This document shows positions 45,887 to 56,877 of a stretch of 64,000 nucleotides of DNA, one piece after another. Below the pieces are notes generated by a model. That model was not told the origin of the DNA. It ran no database searches and saw only the letters and a program-made list of their open reading frames with translations. How positions within the stretch are numbered: position 1 is the stretch's first letter; every line of letters begins with the position of its first letter. The translations under genes were made by a program, and so were the position numbers. Source of the DNA: Corynebacterium sp. (GTDB lineage: Bacteria > Actinomycetota > Actinomycetes > Mycobacteriales > Mycobacteriaceae); assembly GCF_022712275.1 (NCBI RefSeq), contig NZ_JALAGU010000037.1, positions 1 through 64,000 of the forward strand, in the 5' to 3' direction.

Positions 45887-47434
45887 ATGACCACCGCATC
45901 CAGCACCGAGAAAGCCGTCGTCGACTACGCGGCCCTGGCCGCCGCCGCCGACGAGAAGGCGAAGAACTTCCAGCACGCCAAGGGCAAGCTGACCGCCCGC
46001 GAGCGCATCGAGATGCTCTGCGACGAGGGATCCTTTGTCGAGCACGGTCGCTTCTTCGGCGGCGACCCGGCCCAGGGTTTCCTCGGCGCCGCCGTCGCCA
46101 CCGGTTTCGGCACCGTCGGCGGTCGCCCCGTAGCCGTCTACTCCCAGGACTTCTCCATCCGCGGCGGCACGCTCGGCAAGGTCGAGGGTCAGAAGATCAC
46201 CGACCTCATCGAGCGCGCCGTCCAGCAGGGCGTTCCCTGCTTCGCGCTGCTCGACTCCGGCGGAGCCCGCATCCAGGAGGGTGTGGGTGGTCTGGCCATG
46301 TACGGCCGGATCTTCCGGGCGTCCTGCCAGGCCTCGGGATTCATCCCGCAGATCTCCGTCATCCTCGGCCCGTGCGCCGGCGGTGCGGTGTACTCCCCGG
46401 CCATGACCGACTTCGTCATCATGACGAAGGAGAACGCCCACATGTTCGTCACCGGCCCCGACGTGGTCAAGGCCGTCACCGGTGAGGTCATCAGCCTCGA
46501 CGACCTCGGTGGCGCCCAGATGCACAACTCGGTCTCCGGCGTGGCCCACTACCTCGCCGACGACGAGGAGGACGCCATCGACTACGCCCGCAGCCTGATG
46601 GACTACCTCCCGCAGAACTGCAACGACGAGCAGGCGAACTACTCCTACCAGCCGTCCCCCGAAGACATCGAGGCCGCGATGGGCGTCGGCGACATCATCC
46701 CCGACGACCCCCGCATGCCCTACGACGTCGTCGAGGTCATCGAGGCCATTGTCGACCACGGCGAGTTCGTCGAGGTCCAGGAGCACTGGGCGAAGTCCAT
46801 GGTCATCGGCTTCGCCTGCATCGAGGGACGCCCCGTCGGCATCGTCGCCGACCAGCCGATGCACAACGCCGGCACCCTGGACGTCGAGTCCTCCGAGAAG
46901 ACCGCCCGCTTCGTGCGCTGCTGCGACGCCTTCGGCCTGCCCGTGATCACCCTCGTCGACGTGCCCGGCTACCTGCCCGGCGCCGAGCAGGAGCGCGCCG
47001 GCATCATCCGCCGTGGCGCCAAGGTCATCTACGCCTACGGCAACGCCACCGTCCCGATGATCACCATCATCACGCGAAAGGCGTACGGCGGAGCGTACAT
47101 CGTCATGGGTTCCAAGGGCATCGGCGCGGACTACGCCTACGCCTGGCCCAAGGCCGAGATCGCCGTGATGGGTGCCGACGGTGCGGTCCAGATCCTCAAC
47201 CGCCGTGACATCAGGGCCGCCCCGGAGGGGGAGCAGGCCGCCGTGGCCAAGCAGCTCTCCGACGAGTACGCCGCGAAGAACATCAACCCGAACTTCTCCG
47301 TGGAGATGGGTGAACTCGACGGCATCGTCCAGCCGATCGACACCCGCGACACCATCGCCGTCGCCCTGCGTGCCCTGCGCACCAAGCACCGCGACCTCAA
47401 CCGGTTCAAGTACCACTCCAACGGGCCTCTGTGA
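45887..47434 (+). CDS. accD: Acyl-CoA carboxylase beta subunit (carboxyltransferase)
   Basis: Transfers the carboxyl group from biotin to an acyl-CoA, 515 residues. Two crotonase-like halves are visible; oxyanion regions are LLDSGGARIQEGVGGLAMYG and the C-terminal AYGGAYIVMGSKG. At the position that in Streptomyces PccB is Asp422 and decides propionyl- versus acetyl-CoA, this protein has Ile (residue 405), as in acetyl-CoA-accepting AccB. Together with the following FAS gene, that favours acetyl-CoA as substrate and malonyl-CoA as product. The stop overlaps a GTG that opens the FAS frame. Confidence 0.93.
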   Translation: MTTASSTEKAVVDYAALAAAADEKAKNFQHAKGKLTARERIEMLCDEGSFVEHGRFFGGDPAQGFLGAAVATGFGTVGGRPVAVYSQDFSIRGGTLGKVEGQKITDLIERAVQQGVPCFALLDSGGARIQEGVGGLAMYGRIFRASCQASGFIPQISVILGPCAGGAVYSPAMTDFVIMTKENAHMFVTGPDVVKAVTGEVISLDDLGGAQMHNSVSGVAHYLADDEEDAIDYARSLMDYLPQNCNDEQANYSYQPSPEDIEAAMGVGDIIPDDPRMPYDVVEVIEAIVDHGEFVEVQEHWAKSMVIGFACIEGRPVGIVADQPMHNAGTLDVESSEKTARFVRCCDAFGLPVITLVDVPGYLPGAEQERAGIIRRGAKVIYAYGNATVPMITIITRKAYGGAYIVMGSKGIGADYAYAWPKAEIAVMGADGAVQILNRRDIRAAPEGEQAAVAKQLSDEYAAKNINPNFSVEMGELDGIVQPIDTRDTIAVALRALRTKHRDLNRFKYHSNGPL

Positions 47435-47499
47435 CGGGTCCGGTACCAGCCCCACAGCCAGCGACACTTCCCGTCACCGACTCCTACGCAAAGGACATC

Positions 47500-50400
47500 A
47501 TGACCCACACCAGCTTCTTCTCCCGACTGAGCTCCGCCGATGCGGGCGCCGACCGGGCCACCCTCCTGTTCGGCGGACAGGCCACCGCCTGGCGCGCCGG
47601 GCTCACCGACCTCGCCGAGGACCCGTCCCTGGGTGACGCCGTCCGCGGCGTACTCGACGACTCCGCAGCTCTCATCGCACCGGTCGCCGCGCAGGTCACC
47701 GCAGCCACCGCCGGTGCCCTGACCCTCGAGCGCCTGACCGGTGCCAAGGGTTCGGTCTCCGCCGCCCTGTCCGTCCCGGGCATCACCGTCGCCCAGTTCG
47801 GCCAGCTCGCCGCGCTGAAGGCCGCCGGCTACGACGCCACCGCCGCCGTCGCCGCTGACCGGGCCTCCGTCCTTGGCCACTCCCAGGGCGTCCTCGGTGC
47901 CGCACTCGTCGACGGCCGCGCCGGCGACTCCGCCCACGTCGTCGCCGTCGCACGACTCATCGGTGCCGCCGCGTCCCGCCTGACCCGCTCCCTCGGTGTC
48001 TCCGCCGGTGAAGCCACCCCGATGCTCTCGGTCCGCGGCCTCGACCGCGCCACCCTCGACGCCGTCCTCGCCGAGGTCGCCGAGGCAGCCGGCGGTGCCG
48101 AGACCGGTGTCCGGGTCGCCATCCGCAACGGCCACCGCCGCTTCATCCTCTCCGGTGCCCCGGAGGACCTCGGCGTGGTCGAGAAGACCATCGCCGTCGT
48201 CGCCGACCGTGACGCCGCCGAGCTTGCCGCGAAGACCCGCGGCGGTGCCCCGCTCTCCCCGGTCTGCGAGTACCTCGACGTCACCGTGCCCTTCCACCAC
48301 GACATGATGGAGCCTGCCGTGGCCCAGACCGTCGCCTGGGCCGACGCCTGCGGTCTCAACACCGACGGCGCCGCCGAGAAGCTGGCCCGCGCCGTGCTCA
48401 CCGACCACGTCGACTGGGTCGACGGCATCGTCGACGCCCTGGCCTCCGGCACCACCTGGTTCCTGGACCTCGGCCCCGGTGAGACCGTCTCCAAGCTCTC
48501 CGCCGACCTCGTCGAGGGCTCCGGCGCCGGCCTCGTGCCCGCCGGCACCCTGGCCGCCGTCGACGAGCTCGCCGCCCCCGGCGAGGACCCCGCCCGCACC
48601 GTGGACTGGTCGGGCTTCGCCCCGCGCCTGCTCGACCTGCCGACCGGCCGCACCGTTGAGACGAAGTTCTCCCGCCTGACCGGCCGTTCCCCGATCCTGC
48701 TGGCCGGCATGACGCCGACCACCGTCGACCCGGAGATCGTCGCCGCCGCCGCGAACGCCGGCTACTGGGCCGAGATGGCCGGTGGCGGACAGGTCACCGC
48801 CGAGGTCTTCGACGGTAACCTCACCAAGCTCAAGGGTCTGCTCGACCCGGGCCGCGCCGTCCAGTTCAACGCCATGTTCATGGACCGCTACCTGTGGAAC
48901 CTCCACTTCGGCACCCAGCGCGTGGTCTCCAAGGCCCGTGAGTCCGGCGCACCGTTCGACGGCGTCGTCATCTCCGCCGGCATCCCCGAGCCCGACGAGG
49001 CCCCCGAGGTCATCGGTGCACTGCGTAACTCCGGCTTCTCCCACATCGCCCTGAAGCCGGGCACCGTCGCCCAGATCCGCGCCGGCCTGGGCATCGCCCG
49101 CCAGCTCGAGGAGACCGGCACCAGCATCATCCTCCAGGTCGAGGACGGCCACGCCGGTGGTCACCACTCCTGGGAGAACCTGGACGACCTGCTCACCGCC
49201 ACCTACGCTGAGATCCGTCGTCAGCCGAACGTCGTCCTCTGTGTCGGCGGCGGCATCGGCACCCCGGAGCGGGCAGCCGATTACCTCACCGGTTCCTGGG
49301 CCACCGCCCTCGGCCTGCCCGCCATGCCGGTCGACGGCATCATGGTCGGCACCGCGGCGATGACCGCCAAGGAGGCCAAGACCACCCCGGAGATCAAGCA
49401 GCTCCTCGTCGACACCCCCGGTGTCGCCGACGAGACCGGCTCCGCCCTGACCGCCCCCAACGGCGGCTGGATCGCCCCGGGCCACTCCGCCGGTGGCGCG
49501 ACCTCCGGCCTGTCCCACCTGCGTGCGGACATCCACGAGGTCGACAACTCCGCCGCGAAGTGCATGCGCCTGATCCAGGAGATCGGCTCCAACCTCGAGG
49601 CCGTCAACGACCGCCGCGACGAGATCATCGCCGCGCTGAACAAGACCGCCAAGCCCTACTTCGGTGAGCTGGAGGAGATGACCTACGCCGAGGTCGTCCG
49701 TCGTTTCGCCGAGCTGTCCTTCCCGTGGGTCGACCCGTCCTGGCTGTCCCGCTTCCACCTCCTGCTGCAGCGTGTCGAGGCCCGCCTGTCCGACGCCGAC
49801 CACGGCGAGGTCGTCACCCTCTTCCCGACCGAGCAGGACGCCGCGGAGCCGGCGAAGGCCATCGAGACCCTCGTCGCCGCCTACCCGGCGGCCGAGAAGG
49901 ACACCCTGACCCCGCTGGACACCGCCTGGTTCCTCGTGCTGTGCCGTAAGTTCCCGAAGCCCGTCGGCTTCGTCCCCGCCATCGACGAGGACCTCCTCGC
50001 CTGGTGGGGCAAGGACTGCCTCTGGCAGGCCCAGGACGAGCGCTACACCGCCGACCAGGTCCGCATCATCCCGGGCCCGGTGTCCGTCTCCGGTATCACC
50101 ACCGTCGACGAGCCCGTCGCGTCCATCCTCGGCCGCTTCGAGGACGCCTGCCGTGAGCGCGTCGCCGGTGGCGACTCCGCCCCCGCCGGCCGTCACTCCC
50201 TGGACAACGCCGATGAAGCCGAGGTCGCCACCGCGTGGTCCCGGACCTCCGACGCCGCCGACGTGGCGTCCTTCCTCAAGGCCACCCCGTACATCTCCTG
50301 GACCGGCCACCTCATGGACAACCCGGCCCATGTCATCGACGAGGAGAAGTACGAGCTGATCGTCACCGACGACGGCAGTAACGGCGGCCCGGTGAAGGTC

Positions 50401-53400
50401 ACCGTCGACCTGCACCTCGACACCTTCTGGGACGGCACACCCGCCGGCGAGGGCGAGGGCAGGGTCCACGCCGTGCGCCGCCTGCCGGTCCCGCTGATCC
50501 TCTCCGACGCGGTCGCCTCCGGCGCCCTGCCCGTCGTCGACGAGGAGAAGCTCCCGGAGACCATGTACGGCCTGCTCGCCGGCACCGCCGGTGTGGGCAA
50601 CACCTCCGTCACCGGCGACGTCATCGACCGGATGCCCGCCAAGATCGAGGGTTCCGATTCCGCCGAGACCCCCTTCGGCAAGTTCAACTACACCTTCCAC
50701 CTCACCGACAGCCTCGGCTCCCAGCACGCCGGTGTGACCGGCGCAGGCCTTCCCGACCTGTCCGAGACCGGTTCCGGCTCCCGCTCCGACGAGCGCGCCA
50801 CCATCGTGCCGGACGCCCTGCTCGGCACCTGCTGGCCGGCCATCTACGCCGCCCTGGGCTCTGCTCTGGTCGACGATTACCCGGTCATCGAGGGTCTGCT
50901 CAACGCCGTCCACCTGGACCACTCCGTGGCCCTGGAGGTCCCGGCCGACGAGATCCCCACCGGCGAGATCACCGTCACCAGCTGGGCCGCCGGCATCGAG
51001 GAGTCCTCCTCCGGCCGCGTCGTCACCGTGCACCACCACATGTTCGACGCCGCCGGTGAGCTGCTCGGCAGGCAGACCGAGCGCTTCGCCATCCGTGGTC
51101 GCGCCTTCGGCACCACCCCGCCCGCCGATCCGGCCCCCGCCGGCGGCATCGACCGTGAGATCACCGACACCCCGCGCTCCACCCTGCTGCGCACCCGGGT
51201 CAACGCCCCGGCCGAGATGACTCCGTTCGCCTGGGTTTCCGGTGACTTCAACCCGATCCACACCAGCCACGTCGCCGCCCGCGTCGCCGGCCTGCAGGCA
51301 CCGCTGGTCCACGGTATGTGGCTCTCGGCCACCGCCCAGCACGCCGCCTCCGCGGCCGGTTCCGGCCACACCATCCTCGGCTGGACCTACCGCATGTTCG
51401 GCCTGGTCCAGCTGGGCGACCCGGTGGACATCCAGGTCGAGCGCGTCGGACGTGTCGCCGGTGGCGGACTGCTGCTCGACGTCACCTGCCGCATCAACGA
51501 CGAGCTCGTCTCCCAGGGCACCGCGGTCACCGCCGCCCCGACCATCGCCTACGTGTACCCCGGCCAGGGTATCCAGGCCAAGGGCATGGGACTCGACGAG
51601 CGTGCCGCCTCCAAGGCCACCGCCGCTGTCTGGGAGCGCGCGGACAAGCACACCCGTGAGGCACTGGGCTTCTCCATCCTCACCGTCGTACGCGACAACC
51701 CGACCGAGCTCACCGCCAAGGGCGTGACCTACCACCACCCGGACGGCGTCCTGTACCTCACCCAGTTCACCCAGGTCGCCCTGGCGACCCTGGCCCTGGC
51801 ACAGACCGCCCGCCTGCGCGAGGCGGACGCCCTGGTCGCCGACGCCTTCTACGCCGGACATTCCCTCGGTGAGTACACCGCGCTGTCCGCCTACGCCGGC
51901 ACCATCGACCTGGAGACCGTCCTCGAGGTGGTCTTCCACCGCGGTTCGACCATGCACCACCTCATCCCGCGCGACGAGCACGGTCGCTCGAACTACCGGA
52001 TGGGTGCCCTGCGCCCCAACCAGTTCGGTGTCGACGACGAGCATGTCGTCGAGTACGTCAACGGTGTGGCAGAGGCCTCGGGAGAGTTCCTCGAGATCGT
52101 GAACTTCAACCTCGCCGGTGAGCAGTACTCCATCGCCGGGACGGTCGCCGGTCTCGCCGCCCTCGAGAAGGACGCCGCGAAGCGCACCGCCGAGCACGGC
52201 GGCAAGGGCTCCTTCATGATGGTCCCGGGCATCGACGTGCCCTTCCACTCCCGCGTCCTGCACCCCGGTGTGCCGGACTTCCGGGAGAAGCTCGACGGCC
52301 TGCTTCCCGCCCGCATCAACCACGAGATCCTCGTCGGCCGCTATATCCCGAACCTCGTCGCCCGCCCGTTCGAGCTCACCGAGGACTTCGTCCGCTCCAT
52401 CCTGGACGTCGTCCCCTCCGAGCCCGCCCAGGCACTGCTCGACGACTGGGCTGCCGCGACCGTCGACGACGCCGCCGAGGCGGAGACCGCCCGCACCCTG
52501 TTCATCGAGCTGCTGTGCTGGCAGTTCGCCTCCCCGGTCCGCTGGATCGAGACCCAGGACCTGCTCTTCGCCCCGGACCGTCTCGACATCGACGAGGTCG
52601 TCGAGGTCGGTCTCGGTGCCTCGCCGACCCTGGCGAACCTGGCCACCAAGACCCTCAAGCTTCCGCGTTTCTCCGCCGCCGACGTCGCCGTGCGCAACGT
52701 CCAGCGCGACGAGAAGCTCGTCTACCACACCGACCAGCAGACCATCGACAGTCCCGTGTACGAGGACGAGGACGCTGTGCCCACCTCCGTGCCGGTCGGC
52801 GACCCGGTGCTCTCCCACGCCGAGGCGTCCGCCAAGGCCCCGTCGGAATCCGTGCCCGAGTCCATGCCGGCCCCGGTCACCGAGTCCGCCGAGCTGCGCA
52901 CCGCCCCGGCCGCCCCGGCCGGTGCCGTGGAGCGTCCCGCCGACCTGCCGTACAAGGCGTCCGACGCCATCAAGACGCTGCTGGCCTACGCCAACAAGCT
53001 GCGTCCGGAGCAGATCGGCGGCGCCGACACCACCGGTACGCTGACCAACGGTGTCTCCTCGCGTCTGAACCAGCTGCTCATGGACATCTCCGCTGAGCTG
53101 GGACTGTCCGCCGTCGAGGGCGCTGCCGAGGCCGACGTGGACACCCTGTCCGTCACCGTCGACGCCGCAGCCCACAACTACTCCGCGTTCGGGCCGGTGC
53201 TGGGTGAGGCCGTCAAGGACCGCCTGCGCAAGCTCTTCGGTGCCGCCGGTGCCAAGGCCTCGGCCATCGCCGACCGGGTCACCGGCACCTGGGAGCTCGG
53301 TCCGGGCTGGGTCGACCACACCACCGCGCAGATCCTGCTGGGGTCCCGCGAGGGTGCGTCCTCCCGTGGTGGTGACCTCGCCACCCTGGCGACCTCTGCC

Positions 53401-56400
53401 ACCACCATGAACGACGTCAACGCGATCATCGACGAGGCCGTCGCCCAGGCAGGTGCCGCCCACGGTATCCCGGTGGCCATCCCGGCCGCCGGTGGTGCCG
53501 GCGGTGGCGGCACCGTGGACTCCGCCGCCCTCGACGCCTTCGCCGAAGGTGTCACCGGTGAGACGGGTGTGCTGGCCACCACGGCCCGCCACATCCTCGC
53601 CGCCCTGGACCTCGACGTCCCCGAGTCCGCCGCCCTGTCCGACGAGGAGGGTGCCGAGACCGCCGCCGTCCTCGAGGCCGTCTCCGCCGAGCTCGGCGCG
53701 AACTGGCCCGCGTCCGTGGCGCCGTCCTTCGATGCCCGCCGGACCCTGCTCATCGACGACCGCTGGGCGACCGCCCGTGAGGACGTCGCCCGCCTGGCCA
53801 ACGGTGAGGAACTCGCCGAGTCCGTGTCCTTCGTGGGCACCGGCGAGACCGTCGCCGTGCACGCCGGTTTCCGTGCCGCCCACGCCGAGGCCGCCGGTGA
53901 CACCGCGCTGGCCGCCCGCTTCCGGTCCATCGCCGAGGACGCCCGATCCACCGAGCCGGGTGCCTTCGAGGGGCAGGTCGCCGTGGTCACCGGTGTCACC
54001 CCGGCATCCATCGCCGGCGGTGTGGTCGGCGACCTGCTGGCCGAGGGTGCGACGGTCATCATGACCGCGTCCCGCATCAACTCCGCCCGCCTGGAGTTCG
54101 TCAAGAAGCTCTACCGCGAGCACGCCTCGGCGTCCGCCAAGATCTGGCTGGTGCCGGCCAACCTCTCCTCCTACCGCGACATCGACGCGCTGGTGGAGTG
54201 GATCGGCACCGAGCAGACCGAGACCGTCGGCTCCGACCAGAAGCTCATCAAGCCCGCCCTGGTCCCTGACCTCTTCCTGCCGTTCGCCGCCCCGTCCGTC
54301 TCCGGCACCGTGGAGGACGCCGGCGGAAACGCCGAGATCCAGACCCGACTGCTGCTGTGGAGTGTCGAGCGGTCCTTCACCGCCCTGTCCCGCATCGGCC
54401 ACGAGGCCGACCTGGCCCACCGCCTGCACGTCGTCCTGCCGGGTTCGCCGAACCGCGGCACCTTCGGTGGCGACGGTGCCTACGGCGAGGTCAAGGCCGC
54501 CTTCGACGCCGTCTGCAACAAGTGGTCCAACGAGCCCTGGGGTGGCAGGGGCGGGCGTGTCACCATCGCCCACCCGCGGATCGGCTGGGTCGCCGGTACC
54601 GGCCTCATGGGCGGCAACGACCCGCTGGTCGACGCCGCCGTCGAGGCGGGCGTCCACGTGTGGAGCCCCGCCGAAATCTCCGGCGAGCTACTGAAGCTCT
54701 GCTCTGAGTCGGTCCGGGCCGAGGCCCTGGGCGGCCCGGTCGACGCCGACCTGACCGGTGGGCTCGACAAGATCAACCTCACCGAAATGCGTGACCAGGC
54801 TGTCGCCGACGGTGCCTTCGCCACCGCCGCCGCGGTCGAGGAGGACGCCGAGGCCCCGGTCACGGTCAACGCCCTGCCCTCTCCGGTGCGTGTCGCCCAG
54901 CCGGTCGGCTCTGACTTCGGTGCCGCACCGTGGGGTGACGTCACCACCGACCTCGAGGACATGGTCGTCGTCGTGGGCCTCGGTGAGGTCAGCGCCTGGG
55001 GCTCGGGACGTACCCGTGCCGAGGCCGAGCTGGGCATCCAGGCTGACGGGTCCGTGGACCTGTCCGCCGCCGGTGTGCTGGAACTCGCCTGGATGACCGG
55101 CCTGCTGACCTGGATGGATACCCCGGTCGCCGGCTGGTACGACGTCGACGGCAACATCGTGCCCGAGGAGGAGATCTACACGCGCTACCGCGACGAGGTC
55201 GCCGCCCGCGCCGGTGTCCGCACCTTCGTCGACGACGGTGAGAACGGGGCCCTCGAGGACCTGCACACCCCGCAGGAGGTCGAGATCTTCCTCGACCACG
55301 AGGTCACCTTCACCGTGGACTCCGCCGAGGACGCCGCGTCCTTCGTGGACTCCGACCCGACCTTCACGCGTGCCAACCACGACGAGGAGACCGGCGAGTG
55401 GTCCGTCACCCGTCTGCCGGGCGCCCGGACCCGCGTACCACGACGGGCCACCCTGGCCCGTAAGGTCGGCGGCCAGTTCCCGACCGACTTCGATCCGGCA
55501 CGCTGGGGCATCCCGGCGTCCATGATCGAGGCCGTGGACCGCATCGCGATCTGGAACCTCGTCACCGCGGTGGACGCCTACCTCTCCGCCGGCTTCAGCC
55601 CGGCCGAGATCCTGCAGGCCGTGCACCCGTCCGACGTCGCCATGACGCAGGGCACCGGTTTCGGTGGCATGACCTCGATGCGCAAGCTCTTCGTCGACCG
55701 CTTCCTGGAGGAGGACATCCCGTCCGACATCCTGCAGGAGACGCTGCCGAACGTCGTCGCCGCGCACACCATGCAGTCCTACGTGGGCGGCTACGGTGCG
55801 ATGATCCACCCGGTCGGTGCCTGTGCGACCGCCGCGGTCTCCGTCGAAGAGGGTGCCGACAAGATCCAGCTCGGCAAGGCCGACTTCGTGGTCGCCGGTG
55901 CGACCGACGACATGTCGGTGGAGTCCATCACCGGCTTCGCGAACATGAACGCGACCGCGGACTCCGACAAGATGGCCGCCAAGGGCCTCAACGAGCGCTT
56001 CTACTCCCGCGCCAACGACCGTCGCCGTGGTGGCTTCGTCGAGGCACAGGGTGGTGGCACGATCCTGCTGGCCCGTGGTTCCGTGGCCGCGAAGCTGGGC
56101 CTGCCGGTCCAGTCCGTGGTCGGGTTCGCGGCGTCCTACGCCGACGGTGCCCACACCTCCATCCCGGCCCCGGGACAGGGTGCGCTGGCCGCCGGCCGTG
56201 GCGGGAAGAATTCCCGCCTGGCCCGCGACCTGGCGAAGCTGGGTGTGTCCGCCGATGACATCACCGTCGTCTCCAAGCACGACACCTCCACCAACGCCAA
56301 CGACCCGAACGAGTCGAAGCTGCACACCCGCCTGGCGTCCGTGCTGGGCCGTACCGCGGGTAACCCGCTGTACGTCGTGTCGCAGAAGACCCTGACCGGT

Positions 56401-56877
56401 CACGCCAAGGGCGGTGCCGCCGTCTTCCAGATGGCCGGCCTGGGCGACATGTTCCGGACCTCGCGGATCCCGGCGAACCGCTCGCTGGACTGCGTGGACC
56501 CGGAGATGGCGTCCTCCCCGGATCTGGTGTGGCTGCGTGAGCCGCTGCAGCTGCAGCGCACGGTGAAGGCGGGTCTGCTGACCTCCCTGGGCTTCGGTCA
56601 CGTCTCCGCGCTGCTCGCACTGGTCCACCCCGAGGCGTTCCGCGTCGCCGTGGCGTCCCAGCTGGGTGAGGACGCCGCGGCGGCCTGGGAGGCGAAGGCT
56701 TCCGAGCGCCTGCGCGCCGGTGTCCGCCGCCGCGAGGCCGGCATGCTGGGCCACCGTGCCCTGTTCGAGGAGATCGGGCACCGTCGCTTCGCTGACGGTG
56801 TCGACATCGACGAGGCTGAGCCGGCCATGCTGCTCGACCCGGCGACCCGCGCCGGTGAGGACGGTCTGTTCCGGTGA
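47500..56877 (+). CDS. fas: Type I fatty acid synthase
   Basis: Single-chain FAS-I of about 3125 residues making acyl-CoA from acetyl- and malonyl-CoA. Domains in order: acetyl transferase (GHSQG, Ser about 128), flavin enoyl reductase (from SPILLAGMTPTTVDPE, about 396), dehydratase (FNPIHTSHVAA, about 1249), malonyl/palmitoyl transferase (AGHSLGEYTALSA, Ser about 1455), acyl carrier (GVSSRLNQLLMD, Ser about 1853-1854), ketoreductase (VAVVTGVTPASIAGG, about 2160) and ketosynthase (Cys2775 in GACATAAV, His blocks SKHDTST and TLTGHAKGG). No phosphopantetheinyl transferase domain is fused; acpS follows. ATG 47500 has AAAGGA upstream; GTG 47431 overlapping the accD stop would add 23 residues. Confidence 0.95.
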   Translation: MTHTSFFSRLSSADAGADRATLLFGGQATAWRAGLTDLAEDPSLGDAVRGVLDDSAALIAPVAAQVTAATAGALTLERLTGAKGSVSAALSVPGITVAQFGQLAALKAAGYDATAAVAADRASVLGHSQGVLGAALVDGRAGDSAHVVAVARLIGAAASRLTRSLGVSAGEATPMLSVRGLDRATLDAVLAEVAEAAGGAETGVRVAIRNGHRRFILSGAPEDLGVVEKTIAVVADRDAAELAAKTRGGAPLSPVCEYLDVTVPFHHDMMEPAVAQTVAWADACGLNTDGAAEKLARAVLTDHVDWVDGIVDALASGTTWFLDLGPGETVSKLSADLVEGSGAGLVPAGTLAAVDELAAPGEDPARTVDWSGFAPRLLDLPTGRTVETKFSRLTGRSPILLAGMTPTTVDPEIVAAAANAGYWAEMAGGGQVTAEVFDGNLTKLKGLLDPGRAVQFNAMFMDRYLWNLHFGTQRVVSKARESGAPFDGVVISAGIPEPDEAPEVIGALRNSGFSHIALKPGTVAQIRAGLGIARQLEETGTSIILQVEDGHAGGHHSWENLDDLLTATYAEIRRQPNVVLCVGGGIGTPERAADYLTGSWATALGLPAMPVDGIMVGTAAMTAKEAKTTPEIKQLLVDTPGVADETGSALTAPNGGWIAPGHSAGGATSGLSHLRADIHEVDNSAAKCMRLIQEIGSNLEAVNDRRDEIIAALNKTAKPYFGELEEMTYAEVVRRFAELSFPWVDPSWLSRFHLLLQRVEARLSDADHGEVVTLFPTEQDAAEPAKAIETLVAAYPAAEKDTLTPLDTAWFLVLCRKFPKPVGFVPAIDEDLLAWWGKDCLWQAQDERYTADQVRIIPGPVSVSGITTVDEPVASILGRFEDACRERVAGGDSAPAGRHSLDNADEAEVATAWSRTSDAADVASFLKATPYISWTGHLMDNPAHVIDEEKYELIVTDDGSNGGPVKVTVDLHLDTFWDGTPAGEGEGRVHAVRRLPVPLILSDAVASGALPVVDEEKLPETMYGLLAGTAGVGNTSVTGDVIDRMPAKIEGSDSAETPFGKFNYTFHLTDSLGSQHAGVTGAGLPDLSETGSGSRSDERATIVPDALLGTCWPAIYAALGSALVDDYPVIEGLLNAVHLDHSVALEVPADEIPTGEITVTSWAAGIEESSSGRVVTVHHHMFDAAGELLGRQTERFAIRGRAFGTTPPADPAPAGGIDREITDTPRSTLLRTRVNAPAEMTPFAWVSGDFNPIHTSHVAARVAGLQAPLVHGMWLSATAQHAASAAGSGHTILGWTYRMFGLVQLGDPVDIQVERVGRVAGGGLLLDVTCRINDELVSQGTAVTAAPTIAYVYPGQGIQAKGMGLDERAASKATAAVWERADKHTREALGFSILTVVRDNPTELTAKGVTYHHPDGVLYLTQFTQVALATLALAQTARLREADALVADAFYAGHSLGEYTALSAYAGTIDLETVLEVVFHRGSTMHHLIPRDEHGRSNYRMGALRPNQFGVDDEHVVEYVNGVAEASGEFLEIVNFNLAGEQYSIAGTVAGLAALEKDAAKRTAEHGGKGSFMMVPGIDVPFHSRVLHPGVPDFREKLDGLLPARINHEILVGRYIPNLVARPFELTEDFVRSILDVVPSEPAQALLDDWAAATVDDAAEAETARTLFIELLCWQFASPVRWIETQDLLFAPDRLDIDEVVEVGLGASPTLANLATKTLKLPRFSAADVAVRNVQRDEKLVYHTDQQTIDSPVYEDEDAVPTSVPVGDPVLSHAEASAKAPSESVPESMPAPVTESAELRTAPAAPAGAVERPADLPYKASDAIKTLLAYANKLRPEQIGGADTTGTLTNGVSSRLNQLLMDISAELGLSAVEGAAEADVDTLSVTVDAAAHNYSAFGPVLGEAVKDRLRKLFGAAGAKASAIADRVTGTWELGPGWVDHTTAQILLGSREGASSRGGDLATLATSATTMNDVNAIIDEAVAQAGAAHGIPVAIPAAGGAGGGGTVDSAALDAFAEGVTGETGVLATTARHILAALDLDVPESAALSDEEGAETAAVLEAVSAELGANWPASVAPSFDARRTLLIDDRWATAREDVARLANGEELAESVSFVGTGETVAVHAGFRAAHAEAAGDTALAARFRSIAEDARSTEPGAFEGQVAVVTGVTPASIAGGVVGDLLAEGATVIMTASRINSARLEFVKKLYREHASASAKIWLVPANLSSYRDIDALVEWIGTEQTETVGSDQKLIKPALVPDLFLPFAAPSVSGTVEDAGGNAEIQTRLLLWSVERSFTALSRIGHEADLAHRLHVVLPGSPNRGTFGGDGAYGEVKAAFDAVCNKWSNEPWGGRGGRVTIAHPRIGWVAGTGLMGGNDPLVDAAVEAGVHVWSPAEISGELLKLCSESVRAEALGGPVDADLTGGLDKINLTEMRDQAVADGAFATAAAVEEDAEAPVTVNALPSPVRVAQPVGSDFGAAPWGDVTTDLEDMVVVVGLGEVSAWGSGRTRAEAELGIQADGSVDLSAAGVLELAWMTGLLTWMDTPVAGWYDVDGNIVPEEEIYTRYRDEVAARAGVRTFVDDGENGALEDLHTPQEVEIFLDHEVTFTVDSAEDAASFVDSDPTFTRANHDEETGEWSVTRLPGARTRVPRRATLARKVGGQFPTDFDPARWGIPASMIEAVDRIAIWNLVTAVDAYLSAGFSPAEILQAVHPSDVAMTQGTGFGGMTSMRKLFVDRFLEEDIPSDILQETLPNVVAAHTMQSYVGGYGAMIHPVGACATAAVSVEEGADKIQLGKADFVVAGATDDMSVESITGFANMNATADSDKMAAKGLNERFYSRANDRRRGGFVEAQGGGTILLARGSVAAKLGLPVQSVVGFAASYADGAHTSIPAPGQGALAAGRGGKNSRLARDLAKLGVSADDITVVSKHDTSTNANDPNESKLHTRLASVLGRTAGNPLYVVSQKTLTGHAKGGAAVFQMAGLGDMFRTSRIPANRSLDCVDPEMASSPDLVWLREPLQLQRTVKAGLLTSLGFGHVSALLALVHPEAFRVAVASQLGEDAAAAWEAKASERLRAGVRRREAGMLGHRALFEEIGHRRFADGVDIDEAEPAMLLDPATRAGEDGLFR

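Noticed and set aside
43898..47467. 1189-codon antisense frame over accBC-accD
   Set aside because: Same codon-bias shadow; the sense strand encodes recognised carboxylase subunits.
47137..54657. 2506-codon open frame antisense to accD and fas
   Set aside because: It mirrors the strong third-position G/C bias of the sense genes, has extreme Gly/Val/Asp composition, no domain resemblance and covers unmistakable FAS-I domains.
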